Shown here: in pieces, positions 43,040-51,847 of the stretch
How the letters are laid out: every line of letters starts with the position of its first letter
Position numbering within the stretch: position 1 is the first letter of the stretch
Assembly (NCBI GenBank): GCA_910588875.1
Contig: CAJURT010000023.1
Span: forward strand, 1-53,086
Reading direction: 5' to 3'
Origin: an uncultured Lachnospiraceae bacterium
Lineage (GTDB): Bacteria; Bacillota; Clostridia; Lachnospirales; Lachnospiraceae
Length of the DNA stretch: 53,086 nt
Translations under genes and position numbers: made by a program
The notes under the pieces: model-generated
The model's database searches: none
What the model was told of the DNA's origin: nothing
What the model saw: only the letters and a program-made list of their open reading frames with translations

Positions 43040-44110
43040 TCAACGCATCTCCCGGACCTGCCGGATCAGTTCCAAAAACTGTGCCCCATATTTCTGATAC
43101 ACAGGCTCTACGGCAGCGCTCCACGCCTCCGGATCCTCCAACTCCAAAATCTCCACCCCAGCCTCCTTTAGCGCCTGATATGCCTGCCTGTCCGCCCGTT
43201 CGATCTCTTCCCGGTTGTACTCCTGGGTCAGGCGGGCCGCCTCTAAAATCACCTGTTGTTCCTCCTCTGTCAGCGAATCCCAGGTGATCTCACTGATCAG
43301 GATCACTCCTGGCGCATAGGTATGGCTGTCTTTAACATAGTAGGGTGCCACCTCGTAAAATTTATTATAAAAGTAGCTGACCGGAGGATTCTCCGCACCG
43401 TCCACACTGCCTGACTGAAGGGCTGTATATAGTTCTACATATGCAATGGGAACCGCCTTTGCCCCCAGGGCTGCCACCGTATCCTCCATGAGACCGGACA
43501 GCTGCATCCTGATTTTCAGATCCTTCATATCCTCAATCCGCGTAACCGGCCGCTCCCTGGTGAAAAAATTGCGGGCTCCCTCATCCAGATAGGCGATCCC
43601 CTTCATCCCTTTTGCGCTCACCTCAATGTCATCCAGGATTTCCTGCCCCAGCCCGCTCTCACACACTTTCCAAAAATGTTCTCTGTCCCGGAAAATGTAA
43701 GGCAGCGCCAGCGCTGAAATCATCGGGTTCCCACACTCTGCCAGGGAAGCGCTGTTTCCCCGGTACAGGTCTAAGGACCCCATCTGCATGGCCCGGTAGC
43801 ACTGTTGGTCATCCCCCATCTGGCCGGAGGGATATATCTCAACCACAATCCGCCCTTCACTGAGCCGTTCCACCTCATCTGCAAAGAACTTTGCGGAATC
43901 CGTCATAATATGCCCCTCCGGATTGACCTCCCCGTAGCAAAGCACCAAATCCGGCTCCGTTTTCCTGTTATCCCTTTTCGCCACCCCGGACGCACTGCAT
44001 CCTGCCAGGCATCCGCTCAACACCAAAGCCAGCCCTCCAAGGCAAAGAAGCTGAGGCAAAACCCCTGCCCGGCCTCTCCTCTGCGGCAGCATTTTTTCAT
44101 CCCTTCTCAT
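43040..44110 (-). CDS. Orphan DctP-type solute-binding lipoprotein in signalling operon
   Basis: About 356 residues. A basic N-terminus and hydrophobic segment lead to lipobox LSGC. The DctP fold is clear: ADEVERLSEGRIVVEIYPSG, LPYIFRDREHFWKVCES, MKDLKIRMQLSGLMEDTVAA and YVELYTALQSGSVDGAENPP. It differs clearly from the two DctP proteins of operons A and B. There are no permease genes in its own operon. Its ATG overlaps the response regulator stop in ATGA. It may supply the sensor kinase with ligand outside the cell, or feed the permeases of operons A and B (inference). Confidence 0.9.
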   Translation of the reverse strand: MRRDEKMLPQRRGRAGVLPQLLCLGGLALVLSGCLAGCSASGVAKRDNRKTEPDLVLCYGEVNPEGHIMTDSAKFFADEVERLSEGRIVVEIYPSGQMGDDQQCYRAMQMGSLDLYRGNSASLAECGNPMISALALPYIFRDREHFWKVCESGLGQEILDDIEVSAKGMKGIAYLDEGARNFFTRERPVTRIEDMKDLKIRMQLSGLMEDTVAALGAKAVPIAYVELYTALQSGSVDGAENPPVSYFYNKFYEVAPYYVKDSHTYAPGVILISEITWDSLTEEEQQVILEAARLTQEYNREEIERADRQAYQALKEAGVEILELEDPEAWSAAVEPVYQKYGAQFLELIRQVREMR

Positions 44111-45330
44111 TGTTTCCAAACCTCAATCTCAGAAAAGTATTCCATATGGTACTTCAGGTTATCACCGTTAAAATTCAATTCACCCAGTTTTTCAAACAAT
44201 GCAGATGCCTGGGATGTCTTAACCCTGACTCCTGGATTTTGGTTCATCCCCCGGAGGATTGTCATAAGGCTGCGCCCGAAATTCAGTTTCACCGACACGT
44301 CCTGGTACACCAAACACTGTTCCAGTTCTTCCACCAGCTTCATCATGTTTTCATAGCCATTTTCCCGTTCCTGCCGCACCAGGCTCCGGCTAATCTCCTC
44401 CTCCAGGCCGCATATCCGGCGCATCCCTTCTGTCATCTCCAAAAAGGCCGCCCTGGTCTCTCCTGCCGAATACTCGCTGATATAGGAAGCCGCCTCCTCA
44501 TAAGCGCCGGCAAGCGCCTCCACGCTGCTGCAGGTACCGCTAACCCCGCACGCCACCGGAACCTGGCTCTCCCCTGCCAGATAATCCCTTGCCCGGCGGA
44601 TGCAGCCCGTCAGTTCTGTAAATGCATCCTCCTGTGCCGCATACAGGCAGATTGCCATCTGGTCCATCCAGATACTATTGATTGCCTTTACCTCTGCCAT
44701 ATGAAAATAATTCTTAAGCACCTCCTGGGAGAACGTCCCCATGGAAACCAACGCCGGGCTGGAAATCAGCACCACCTTCATCCAGCCCTCGCCGATCCCC
44801 CACAGGGCAAGCTGCTTTTTCAGTTCTTCCACTGGTTTCCGCCTAAAAAACAGACTCCAAAGCAGATCCTTTTCCAAATCCCGGTAAAAATCAAAAACCA
44901 CTTTTTGATCTCCGGGATTCGAATACGACAAAAGGGCCAGCGAATCTTCCCGTTCCCGAGCCCTTGCAATCACTTTGTCCAGCGTTTCCTGCAATTCCGA
45001 ATCCAGATACGGCTTTAGCAGATAATCCGTAACCCCCAGTTTCAATGCCTGCTTTGCATAGGAAAAATCACTGTAGGCAGAAATGACGATTATCTGGATA
45101 TCCGGATATCTCTTGCGGATCTCCTCCGCCGCATCCAGCCCGTCCATCCGTGGCATTTTGATGTCCAGCAGCACAATATGGGGCTTGCACCGCTCTAAGT
45201 TCTCCATCAAATCCGCCCCGTCCACCGCCTTATAGACAATCTCCAAAAGGCTCGGGTAGCTTTCCTTAATGATTTTTTCCAAATATTCCCGTTCATATTG
45301 TTCATCATCCGCCAATATCAGCCGCAGCAT
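44107..45330 (-). CDS. YesN-like response regulator without a recognisable DNA-binding domain
   Basis: A 407-residue protein. The receiver domain is at 1-120 (MLRLILADDE, phosphorylation Asp56 in VLLDIKMPRMDG, Lys106 in LLKPYLD). A middle domain like that of YesN-type regulators spans about 130-390. YesN proteins usually end in a ~100-residue AraC-type double helix-turn-helix; here the protein stops at EYFSEIEVWKQ with no such domain. The stop overlaps the next start (ATGA), so this end seems native and not a truncation. AGGAGG precedes the start at 45330. Output may be through protein contact (inference). Confidence 0.87.
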   Translation of the reverse strand: MLRLILADDEQYEREYLEKIIKESYPSLLEIVYKAVDGADLMENLERCKPHIVLLDIKMPRMDGLDAAEEIRKRYPDIQIIVISAYSDFSYAKQALKLGVTDYLLKPYLDSELQETLDKVIARAREREDSLALLSYSNPGDQKVVFDFYRDLEKDLLWSLFFRRKPVEELKKQLALWGIGEGWMKVVLISSPALVSMGTFSQEVLKNYFHMAEVKAINSIWMDQMAICLYAAQEDAFTELTGCIRRARDYLAGESQVPVACGVSGTCSSVEALAGAYEEAASYISEYSAGETRAAFLEMTEGMRRICGLEEEISRSLVRQERENGYENMMKLVEELEQCLVYQDVSVKLNFGRSLMTILRGMNQNPGVRVKTSQASALFEKLGELNFNGDNLKYHMEYFSEIEVWKQ

Positions 45331-45392
45331 ATTTTTATCCTCCTGTTTCCCCTGATCCTTCAGGCAATCCACCGGGTTACCGCCAAAGGCGC

Positions 45393-46817
45393 CTATTCCC
45401 CTCTCGCCTCTTCTGCCTTATAAAGCTTCAGCGTGATCCTTGTAATCCCGTCCTCCCGCTCAATCCTGAGCACGTCCTCCTTCCGGTAAAAAAAACTCAG
45501 ACGTTCCTTCACATTATTCAGCCCAATTGAGGTCCGCACCTTATCCCCTGGCCGTGTTTTATCCTGGCTGCCCTTCTTTTCCTCTTCGGACGGGAAGCCT
45601 ACTCCGTTGTCTGCCACCACCACTTCCATATGATCCGGCTTTTCTGTAATCAAAATATCCACCTTTCCCCCGCTGACCCGGTCCTTTAGCCCATGCTGGA
45701 TACTGTTTTCCACCAAAGGCTGGATCGTAAGGGGCGGTATCATAAATGTATCGTCCAGAAATGATTTCCTCACATCCAGGCAGAAGCGGATCCTGCCCTT
45801 TAAATGCAGCTTCTGTATATACAGATATGCCTGTAAAAGTTCGATCTCTTCATCCAGGGGAATCGCGGTTGTCTTGATCTCAATGCTGCTGCGGAGTATC
45901 TGCGAGATGGATTTTACCAGCTGGATAGCGATGTCCCGTTCCCCCATCTGGACGCTGCGGATCACCAGGCTCAGGGTATTAAACAAGAAATGGGGATTCA
46001 TCTGCATCTGCAGTTCCCGGATCTTTGCCTCCGCCAAGCGTTCCTTCATCTGATAGGTCTCATTTAATTCTGTGATCATATTACAGATCGTATGCTTCAT
46101 CTGGTCAAAAGTGCCGGAAACCTGGTTTAGTTCTTCAAAAGCCGTCTCTTCAATATCCTGCACCCCGAAATTTTTGTTGGTAATCTCCCTGGCGGCAAAG
46201 GTGAGGCGGCTGATAGATTTCAGCATATCACGGCTCATACGGTAGTTCACGGATAAGGTAAACAGGCAGCCGGCAATCAGAACCAGGTTCATAAAAAGGT
46301 TCACCATATTCATCTGCCGGCTATAGTCTTCAAAAGCCTTGTTCAGATACTCCAGATACTGGCTCATCAGCTGGTTTAAGCACCGCTCTATTTCCAGATC
46401 CACCTCATCCAGGACGCCCATGTCCCCCGGGCTGTACAAGCTGTCCGGCTGGATATAAGAATATGCCAGTTCCTGGTGATGCTTTACCACCTGGCACACA
46501 ATCCGATGCATCATTTTGCATTGCCGGTCATGCTTCATCTTTTCCGCAAGTTCCGAAAGGCGGGCATTTAAGCGCCTGCAGTTTTCAGAATATTTTTCAA
46601 GAGCCATGGACTCATGGCTCTTGCAGTATAGCTTAAAGCTGATCTTGCGGTCATTATTCATCACGGAAAGTTCATTCACCTGCCGGTAATCCTGCAATAA
46701 CCCATTGTACCTGCTGGACGAACCAGCATTTACCAGGATATTGGCCGTAATAAACACGCAGGTAAATATAATCAGCACAAAATAGCTGCGGTGTATCTCA
46801 CCCCGAATTGATTTCAT
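45393..46817 (-). CDS. YesM-type sensor histidine kinase
   Basis: A 474-residue membrane kinase. Helix 1 is at residues 11-30, an outside sensing domain at 31-170, helix 2 at about 171-191, HAMP to about 245, then a coiled coil. The phospho-acceptor His276 is in MQMNPHFLFNTLS. The ATPase has PLVENSIQHGL (N box), VVADNGVGFP (G1) and SIGLNNVKERL (G2). It is the first gene of the operon with the response regulator (62 bp downstream), the orphan DctP and the isomerase-like gene. It has an extended -10 promoter upstream. Confidence 0.94.
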   Translation of the reverse strand: MKSIRGEIHRSYFVLIIFTCVFITANILVNAGSSSRYNGLLQDYRQVNELSVMNNDRKISFKLYCKSHESMALEKYSENCRRLNARLSELAEKMKHDRQCKMMHRIVCQVVKHHQELAYSYIQPDSLYSPGDMGVLDEVDLEIERCLNQLMSQYLEYLNKAFEDYSRQMNMVNLFMNLVLIAGCLFTLSVNYRMSRDMLKSISRLTFAAREITNKNFGVQDIEETAFEELNQVSGTFDQMKHTICNMITELNETYQMKERLAEAKIRELQMQMNPHFLFNTLSLVIRSVQMGERDIAIQLVKSISQILRSSIEIKTTAIPLDEEIELLQAYLYIQKLHLKGRIRFCLDVRKSFLDDTFMIPPLTIQPLVENSIQHGLKDRVSGGKVDILITEKPDHMEVVVADNGVGFPSEEEKKGSQDKTRPGDKVRTSIGLNNVKERLSFFYRKEDVLRIEREDGITRITLKLYKAEEARGE

Positions 46818-46898
46818 CTCTATTCCCTCTCAGCCGTCCAGCAAAACCACACAAAGTTCCTTCCCGTTTTGCTGAAGGGTGATAAACTTTGTCGTGTA

Positions 46899-46907
46899 GT
46901 ATACCAC
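46899..46907 (-). promoter_or_regulatory. Extended -10 promoter for the sensor kinase operon
   Basis: TGG-TATACT on the minus strand (46899-46907), no strong -35, about 80 bp before the kinase start. The leader contains a partial inverted repeat, CAAAGTT and AACTTTG, around 46852-46892. Confidence 0.55.
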
Positions 46908-46948
46908 AAACAGCCGATAAAAGGAACCCCCGCATCCATGATCGGCGG

Positions 46949-47422
46949 TTATCCCTCCCACCCCTTACCCACATCAACCCAGGATGTATGGCCAGAATAT
47001 TTCTCCAGTTCTTCCATGGTCAGTTCAATGGCACTGTTGCTGCTTCCGCAGGCAGGGAAAACCGTCTCAAACCGCTTCAGGGACTGGTCCAGGTACACCT
47101 TCGCCCCTTCGCGGACGGAAAAAGGGCATACCCCGCCTACTGCATGTCCAACCAATGCCTCCACCTCATCAGAGGTCAGCATTTTCGCCTTTGTGCCGAA
47201 CATTGCCTTGAATTTGCCATTATCAACCTTGGCATCCCCTGCCATGACAATCAGCACTGCATGGCCGTTCACAAGAAAAGAAAGTGTTTTTGCGATGCGG
47301 CAGGGCTCACAATGGAGCGCCAGCGCCGCCAGTTCCACGGTGGCGCTGGACTCATGGAATTCCTGGATTCTCTCCTCCATACCATATTTCCGGAAATATT
47401 CTCTCACCTTATCAATCGCCAT
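46949..47422 (-). CDS. YbaK/EbsC-type aminoacyl-tRNA deacylase
   Basis: A 157-residue YbaK/ProX-domain protein that in studied members clears misacylated tRNA (Cys- or Ala-tRNAPro). Family stretches include ALALHCEPCRIAKTLSFLV with the conserved Lys, VNGHAVLIVMAGDAKVD, VGHAVGGVCPFSV and FPACGSSNSAIEL. Complete for the family. The start follows AGGAGG by about 10 nt, 21 bp after the MBL hydrolase gene, so both are one transcript. Confidence 0.94.
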   Translation of the reverse strand: MAIDKVREYFRKYGMEERIQEFHESSATVELAALALHCEPCRIAKTLSFLVNGHAVLIVMAGDAKVDNGKFKAMFGTKAKMLTSDEVEALVGHAVGGVCPFSVREGAKVYLDQSLKRFETVFPACGSSNSAIELTMEELEKYSGHTSWVDVGKGWEG

Positions 47423-47443
47423 AACCCAAGCCTCCTCCTTTTC

Positions 47444-48322
47444 TCACGCCCGCTCCCAGAGCAGAAGATTGTCGTCAAATATACTGTTAACCCGCCCTGT
47501 GTCCTTCAGCCAGGTCAAATAGGACCGCACTGTGCTCCCCACAAGGACATATTGCTCAAAATTCATCTCCAGGCCATAGCTGGCAAACAGCCTCTGCAAA
47601 ATAAATTCGAAGGGAAGGGGTGCCTGGCAGATTTCTTCAATCCTCTCCGCTATCTCCCATACTTTGTCAATATTGTACTGTGCCAATGTTCCGATCTCCT
47701 CGGACACTGCCGCATGGGCCGGGACAAACATCTTTGCCTGAAGGTTTTTCACCTTCTCCAAGGTATCCAGATAAGCAGCCACATCGTAAACAAAACCAAT
47801 CTGGTATTTATCCAAAGTTTCTTTGCTGGACAAACAATCTGCCAGATAGACCACATCATCCGGAGTCCGAAAGCCAACCATATCAAAAAAGTGCCCTGGC
47901 AGAGGAATAAGTTCAAAGCCTTTTGGCAGGCATTCCTTGTCCAGATAGCAGGCATCGCTCTCCTGCGCCATAAGGAACTTATGCCGCAAATCCCTGCCAG
48001 GGTATCCGCCATATAAAAACGCTGGTTCCAGAACCGGATGCCGCGTAAAAGCGCAATCTATCCCTGGTGCATAAATTTTGCAGCCGGTCTGCCCCTGCAG
48101 GTACTTATTTCCGCCAATATGGTCTGCATTGGAATGGGTGTTATAGATTGCCGACAGATGCCAGCCCATTTCTGTCAAAAGCCTCTTGACCCTCCGCCCG
48201 GCTTCCTTATCATTCCCGCTGTCAATCAGGCATACCTCCTCACCCTCCAGCCTCACAAGCCCGATCTTGGCCGGGCTTTGAATATAATAACTTTTCCCCG
48301 AAATCTGTATCAGTTCATACAT
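47444..48322 (-). CDS. Metallo-beta-lactamase-fold hydrolase
   Basis: A 292-residue cytoplasmic MBL protein. The metal motif reads THSNADHIGG, with Asn in place of the usual second His. Further ligands are His in LIPLPGHFFDMVGF, Asp in VYLADCL and His in FVPAHA. The C-terminal third is helical and may be a substrate-binding or winged-helix-like part. Substrate is unknown. The start at 48322 (MYELIQISGKS) follows AAAGGAG by 8 nt; an in-frame upstream extension is rejected. It is first in a two-gene run with the YbaK-type gene. Confidence 0.9.
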   Translation of the reverse strand: MYELIQISGKSYYIQSPAKIGLVRLEGEEVCLIDSGNDKEAGRRVKRLLTEMGWHLSAIYNTHSNADHIGGNKYLQGQTGCKIYAPGIDCAFTRHPVLEPAFLYGGYPGRDLRHKFLMAQESDACYLDKECLPKGFELIPLPGHFFDMVGFRTPDDVVYLADCLSSKETLDKYQIGFVYDVAAYLDTLEKVKNLQAKMFVPAHAAVSEEIGTLAQYNIDKVWEIAERIEEICQAPLPFEFILQRLFASYGLEMNFEQYVLVGSTVRSYLTWLKDTGRVNSIFDDNLLLWERA

Positions 48323-48390
48323 AGCGCTCTCCTTTGCTGCCGCTTGCCGGCCTGGCAGCTGGCAGCAGCATCTCACCAATTTTCAGATTT

Positions 48391-48399
48391 AGTATAGCA
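48391..48399 (-). promoter_or_regulatory. Extended -10 promoter for MBL-YbaK run
   Basis: TGC-TATACT on the minus strand (48391-48399), about 70 bp before the MBL start codon, with only a weak T-rich -35. Confidence 0.55.
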
Positions 48400-48421
48400 T
48401 ATTTTCCCAAAAAAGAAAGCC

Positions 48422-50101
48422 CTACACCACCCCAATCACTACCTGCAGCCCCTCAAGGACCATTCCTCTTTCATCCAGAACCGGCTCCCCGCCGTTGCTC
48501 AGCAGCAGCCGGAAGCTGCCTTTGTCCACCCCGTCAATCCGAATCAGCCTCTCCTCCTGCCCAAAGTTCCCGGCAACCAGGATTCTCTGTCCCTCCCCCT
48601 GGCGGAAATAGGCCATAATCCCGGATTCTTCCTCCAGCACCGGCTCCGTCTTCCCATACACAACGGTATCCCGGTACTCAGGATCTTTGCGAAGCCCGAT
48701 CAGCTTCTGGTAAAAGGCAAACAGGCTGTCCGGGTCATTTCTCTGCTGCTCCAGATTGATCTCCCGGTAATTCTCATTCAGCCCCAGCCAGGGCTTTCCC
48801 GTAGTGAAGCCTCCGTTCTCCTCCCCGCTCCACTGGAAGGGTGTCCGGGCATTGTCCCGGGAATACCGGCTGACCACCTCCATGGCCTCTGCCGGGGATA
48901 GCCCTGCTTCCAGGCATACCTGATACTCGTCCCGGCTGCTGATATCATCCACCTCATCGATGGAAGCAAAGCATCTGTTCTCCATCCCCAGTTCCTGGCC
49001 CTGGTAGATGAAGGGCAGCCCTTTGAGCATAAAATACAGCGCGGCCAGAAGCTTTTTCCCTTTGCTGTTCCTGGCCTCCTTTGGCAGATAATGGCTGACT
49101 CCCCGGGGCTCATCATGATTCTCAATGATATTGGAATAGAACCCTGTTCCCTCCATCTCCCTCTGGCTCTCAAAGCAGCATCGCTTATAATCATCCGGCG
49201 TGGGAATCCTGGCTGCATACCACCCGTCCACGGATTTCCCCTCCACGGTCTGGCGGAAATCAAAAATAGAGGAAAAATACCCCTCCTCCCCGACGAAATC
49301 CCCCAGTTCCCCGTCCTTGGCATTAAATACCTCACCTACGGAAAAGGCCTCATGGGGACGGAAAGTCCGATCCCGCATTTCCCGGAGGAAATCCCCGATC
49401 CCGGATGTATCTGCCAGTACCGTTCCCATATCGCAGAGTCCGTCCTCCCGGTCCGGAGGATAATCCTTAAACATCTGAGGCTTTTTGATATTGATGATGG
49501 CGTCAATCCGAAAGCCTGCCAGCCCCTTGTCCAGCCACCAGTTGATCATCTCATAGATCCGCTCCCGAACCACCGGATTCTCCCAGTTCAGATCCGGCTG
49601 TTTTTTGTGGAACACATGGAGATAATACCAGTCGCTCCCCGGCATCTGCTCCCACACCGGGCCCCCGAAATACGACCGCCAGTTGCAGGGCAGTTTCCCT
49701 TCCTTCTTTTTCTCCAAATAAAAATACTTTCCGTACTCTCCCTCGGGATCTTCACAAGCCTTTTTAAACCACTCATGCTCGTCCGAACAGTGATTGACCA
49801 CCAAGTCCATCACCACCCCGATCTCCCGCTTTTTCGCCTTCTCAAGCAACTCATCCATGTCCTCCATGGTTCCGAACACCGGGTCGATCTGATAATAATC
49901 CGCAATATCATATCCCTGATCCGCACAGGGGGACAGATAAACCGGGGAAATCCAGACCATGTCAACCCCCAGTTCCTTAAGATAGTCCAGTTTAGCCGTA
50001 ATCCCCGGGATATCGCCGATCCCGTCCCCGTTGGAATCATAAAAGCTTTTGGGATAAATCTGATACGCTGTCTTTCCATGCCACCACTCTTTTTTCATCA
50101 T
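48422..50101 (-). CDS. GH13 alpha-glucosidase / oligo-1,6-glucosidase
   Basis: A 559-residue glycoside hydrolase that starts KKEWWHGKTAYQIYPKSFYD (after MM), as in GH13 subfamily 31. Catalytic residues are Asp in GFRIDAIINI, Glu in FSVGEVFNA and Asp in IENHDEPRGV; DLVVNHCSDEHEWF is conserved region I. No signal peptide, so it acts on imported maltodextrin or isomaltose-type sugars in the cytoplasm. The start at 50101 follows AAGGAGG by 8 nt; the upstream in-frame extension crosses a terminator and is rejected. It lies after malQ but beyond a hairpin, so expression may differ from malQ. Confidence 0.95.
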   Translation of the reverse strand: MMKKEWWHGKTAYQIYPKSFYDSNGDGIGDIPGITAKLDYLKELGVDMVWISPVYLSPCADQGYDIADYYQIDPVFGTMEDMDELLEKAKKREIGVVMDLVVNHCSDEHEWFKKACEDPEGEYGKYFYLEKKKEGKLPCNWRSYFGGPVWEQMPGSDWYYLHVFHKKQPDLNWENPVVRERIYEMINWWLDKGLAGFRIDAIINIKKPQMFKDYPPDREDGLCDMGTVLADTSGIGDFLREMRDRTFRPHEAFSVGEVFNAKDGELGDFVGEEGYFSSIFDFRQTVEGKSVDGWYAARIPTPDDYKRCCFESQREMEGTGFYSNIIENHDEPRGVSHYLPKEARNSKGKKLLAALYFMLKGLPFIYQGQELGMENRCFASIDEVDDISSRDEYQVCLEAGLSPAEAMEVVSRYSRDNARTPFQWSGEENGGFTTGKPWLGLNENYREINLEQQRNDPDSLFAFYQKLIGLRKDPEYRDTVVYGKTEPVLEEESGIMAYFRQGEGQRILVAGNFGQEERLIRIDGVDKGSFRLLLSNGGEPVLDERGMVLEGLQVVIGVV

Positions 50102-50150
50102 TCTCTTTTCCTCCTTATAAACACAGCATATTCCCTGTCCGGGAAACAGC

Positions 50151-50184
50151 AAAAAAGCATTGCTCTGGTCTACAACAATGCTTT
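50151..50184 (-). terminator. Terminator after malQ
   Basis: AAAGCATTG (50154-50162) pairs with CAATGCTTT (50176-50184) around 13 nt; the minus strand then has T (50151-50156). It lies between malQ and the GH13 gene. Confidence 0.82.
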
Positions 50185-50201
50185 CCTGCCTTGCGGCAGC
50201 T

Positions 50202-50265
50202 GTCTTTTCACGACAGCCGCTTCTTCGCGCCGCTTGCTTTTTCACCGCAGCCGTATCTTCGCGCC
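50202..50265. repeat. Two 30-bp imperfect tandem copies between malQ and GH13
   Basis: Copies at 50202-50231 and 50236-50265 agree at 24 of 30 positions (period 34 bp); each ends CTTCGCGCC on the plus strand. They are outside the coding regions chosen here, directly after the malQ stop. Confidence 0.7.
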
Positions 50266-50266
50266 A

Positions 50267-51763
50267 CTAAGCAAGCCTCCCATACCGCCTCGCCATATCA
50301 TAAAGCTTCTTTTTCAGTTCCTCTGTCAATTCCTCTCCCGTAAGCCGCCACTTCCAGTTAATCCCCACCGTAGACGGCTTATTCATCCGGCACTCATTTC
50401 CGTATCCCAGATAATCCTGCATGGGAATAATACAGATCCTGGCCGAACTGCGCATAATCAAGCTGATAAACGCCCAGTTCAGTTCCTTTTTCGGAGTCCG
50501 GCTGTCACACAGATATTCCCGGGCCATCTCCTGTTCTTCCGTGGAGATACTGTCAAACCAGCCCCGGATGGTCTCATTGTCATGGGTCCCTGTATAGGCC
50601 ACGCAATTCTCCTCGTAATTATGCGGCAGATAATCATTGGCACAGCCCGAATCCCGGGAGTCAAAAGCAAACTCCAGCACCTTCATCCCCGGAAATCCGC
50701 TGCTTCTCACCAATTCACGAACCGAATCCGTCACATACCCCAGATCCTCCGCAATCACCTCCCGGCGGCCCAAAGCCTCCTCCACCCGGGCAAACAGAGC
50801 CATCCCCGGCCCCTTTTCCCAGTGTCCGTCCACCGCGGTCGTCGCTTCATAGGGAATGGAATAATACTCGTCAAAGCCCCGGAAATGGTCAATCCGCACC
50901 ACATCATACAACCGGAAGCAGTACTCCAGCCGGGAAATCCACCACTCATACCCCGTGTCCCAGTGATAATCCCACCGGTACAGAGGATTGCCCCACAACT
51001 GTCCGATAGCAGAAAATCCGTCCGGCGGGCAGCCGGCCACTGCCAGGGGCACATTATTCTCATCCAGCTGGAACAACTCCGGGTGCGCCCATGTATCCGC
51101 GCTGTCCATAGCCACATAGATCGGAATGTCCCCGATCAGACGGATTCCCCTGTCATTGGCATAGTTTTTGAGTTTCATCCACTGCATATAAAAGGTATAC
51201 TGCAGATACTGCTGGAATTCGACATCAAAATACAACTCTCTGCGGTAATAATCCATGGCATTTGGCCACCGCAGACGGATGTCCTCGGCCCACTCGGTCC
51301 AGGGCGCCCCGTCAAACCGGTCCTTCACTGCCATAAACAACGCATAATCCCCCAGCCACCAGCCATTGTCCGCCACAAACCGCTGATAATCCTGATTCTC
51401 ACTGATTTTACTGCGCTCATAAGCCTTTCTCAGAAGCGGATAGCGGGCCTGATACATTTTCTCATAATCCACACTCCCCGGCTTATCCCCAAAATCCGCT
51501 GCCTCACACTCCGCCTCCGTCAGTACCCCCTCCTCCACCAGCGCCTCCAGGCTGATGAAATACGGATTCCCGGCAAAGGTGGAAAAAGACTGATACGGCG
51601 AATCTCCATAGCTGGTAGGGCCCAGCGGCAGAATCTGCCAATAGGTCTGCCCCGCCTCCTTCAGCCAGTCCACAAAATCATAAGCGCTTTTCGAAAAACA
51701 TCCAATCCCGTACTTCGACGGCAGACTGGTAATCGACAGCAACACTCCTCCGGCTCTGTTCAT
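50267..51763 (-). CDS. malQ: 4-alpha-glucanotransferase (amylomaltase, GH77)
   Basis: A 498-residue enzyme that transfers glucan segments between maltodextrins. The start MNRAGGVLLSITSLPSKYGIG and WQILPLGPTSYGDSPYQSF are diagnostic for MalQ. The catalytic residues are Asp in VRIDHFRGF, Glu in VIAEDLGYV and Asp in TGTHDNETIRGW. The C-terminal NKPSTVGINWKWRL is also typical. It acts in the cytoplasm together with the GH13 enzyme downstream. GGGGAG lies about 10 nt before the start. Confidence 0.96.
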   Translation of the reverse strand: MNRAGGVLLSITSLPSKYGIGCFSKSAYDFVDWLKEAGQTYWQILPLGPTSYGDSPYQSFSTFAGNPYFISLEALVEEGVLTEAECEAADFGDKPGSVDYEKMYQARYPLLRKAYERSKISENQDYQRFVADNGWWLGDYALFMAVKDRFDGAPWTEWAEDIRLRWPNAMDYYRRELYFDVEFQQYLQYTFYMQWMKLKNYANDRGIRLIGDIPIYVAMDSADTWAHPELFQLDENNVPLAVAGCPPDGFSAIGQLWGNPLYRWDYHWDTGYEWWISRLEYCFRLYDVVRIDHFRGFDEYYSIPYEATTAVDGHWEKGPGMALFARVEEALGRREVIAEDLGYVTDSVRELVRSSGFPGMKVLEFAFDSRDSGCANDYLPHNYEENCVAYTGTHDNETIRGWFDSISTEEQEMAREYLCDSRTPKKELNWAFISLIMRSSARICIIPMQDYLGYGNECRMNKPSTVGINWKWRLTGEELTEELKKKLYDMARRYGRLA

Positions 51764-51847
51764 ATTTTAAAATCTCCCCTGTTCTCTGATAAAGTCAATA
51801 ATCTCGCGGCATTCTCCGGACTCTCTCTAACCGGTCACCGTAACAGT

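Noticed and set aside
44107..44110. Frameshift truncating the response regulator
   Set aside because: The region downstream in all frames is the DctP gene, and the ATGA overlap is a normal coupling signal, so a sequencing frameshift is not needed to explain the short protein.
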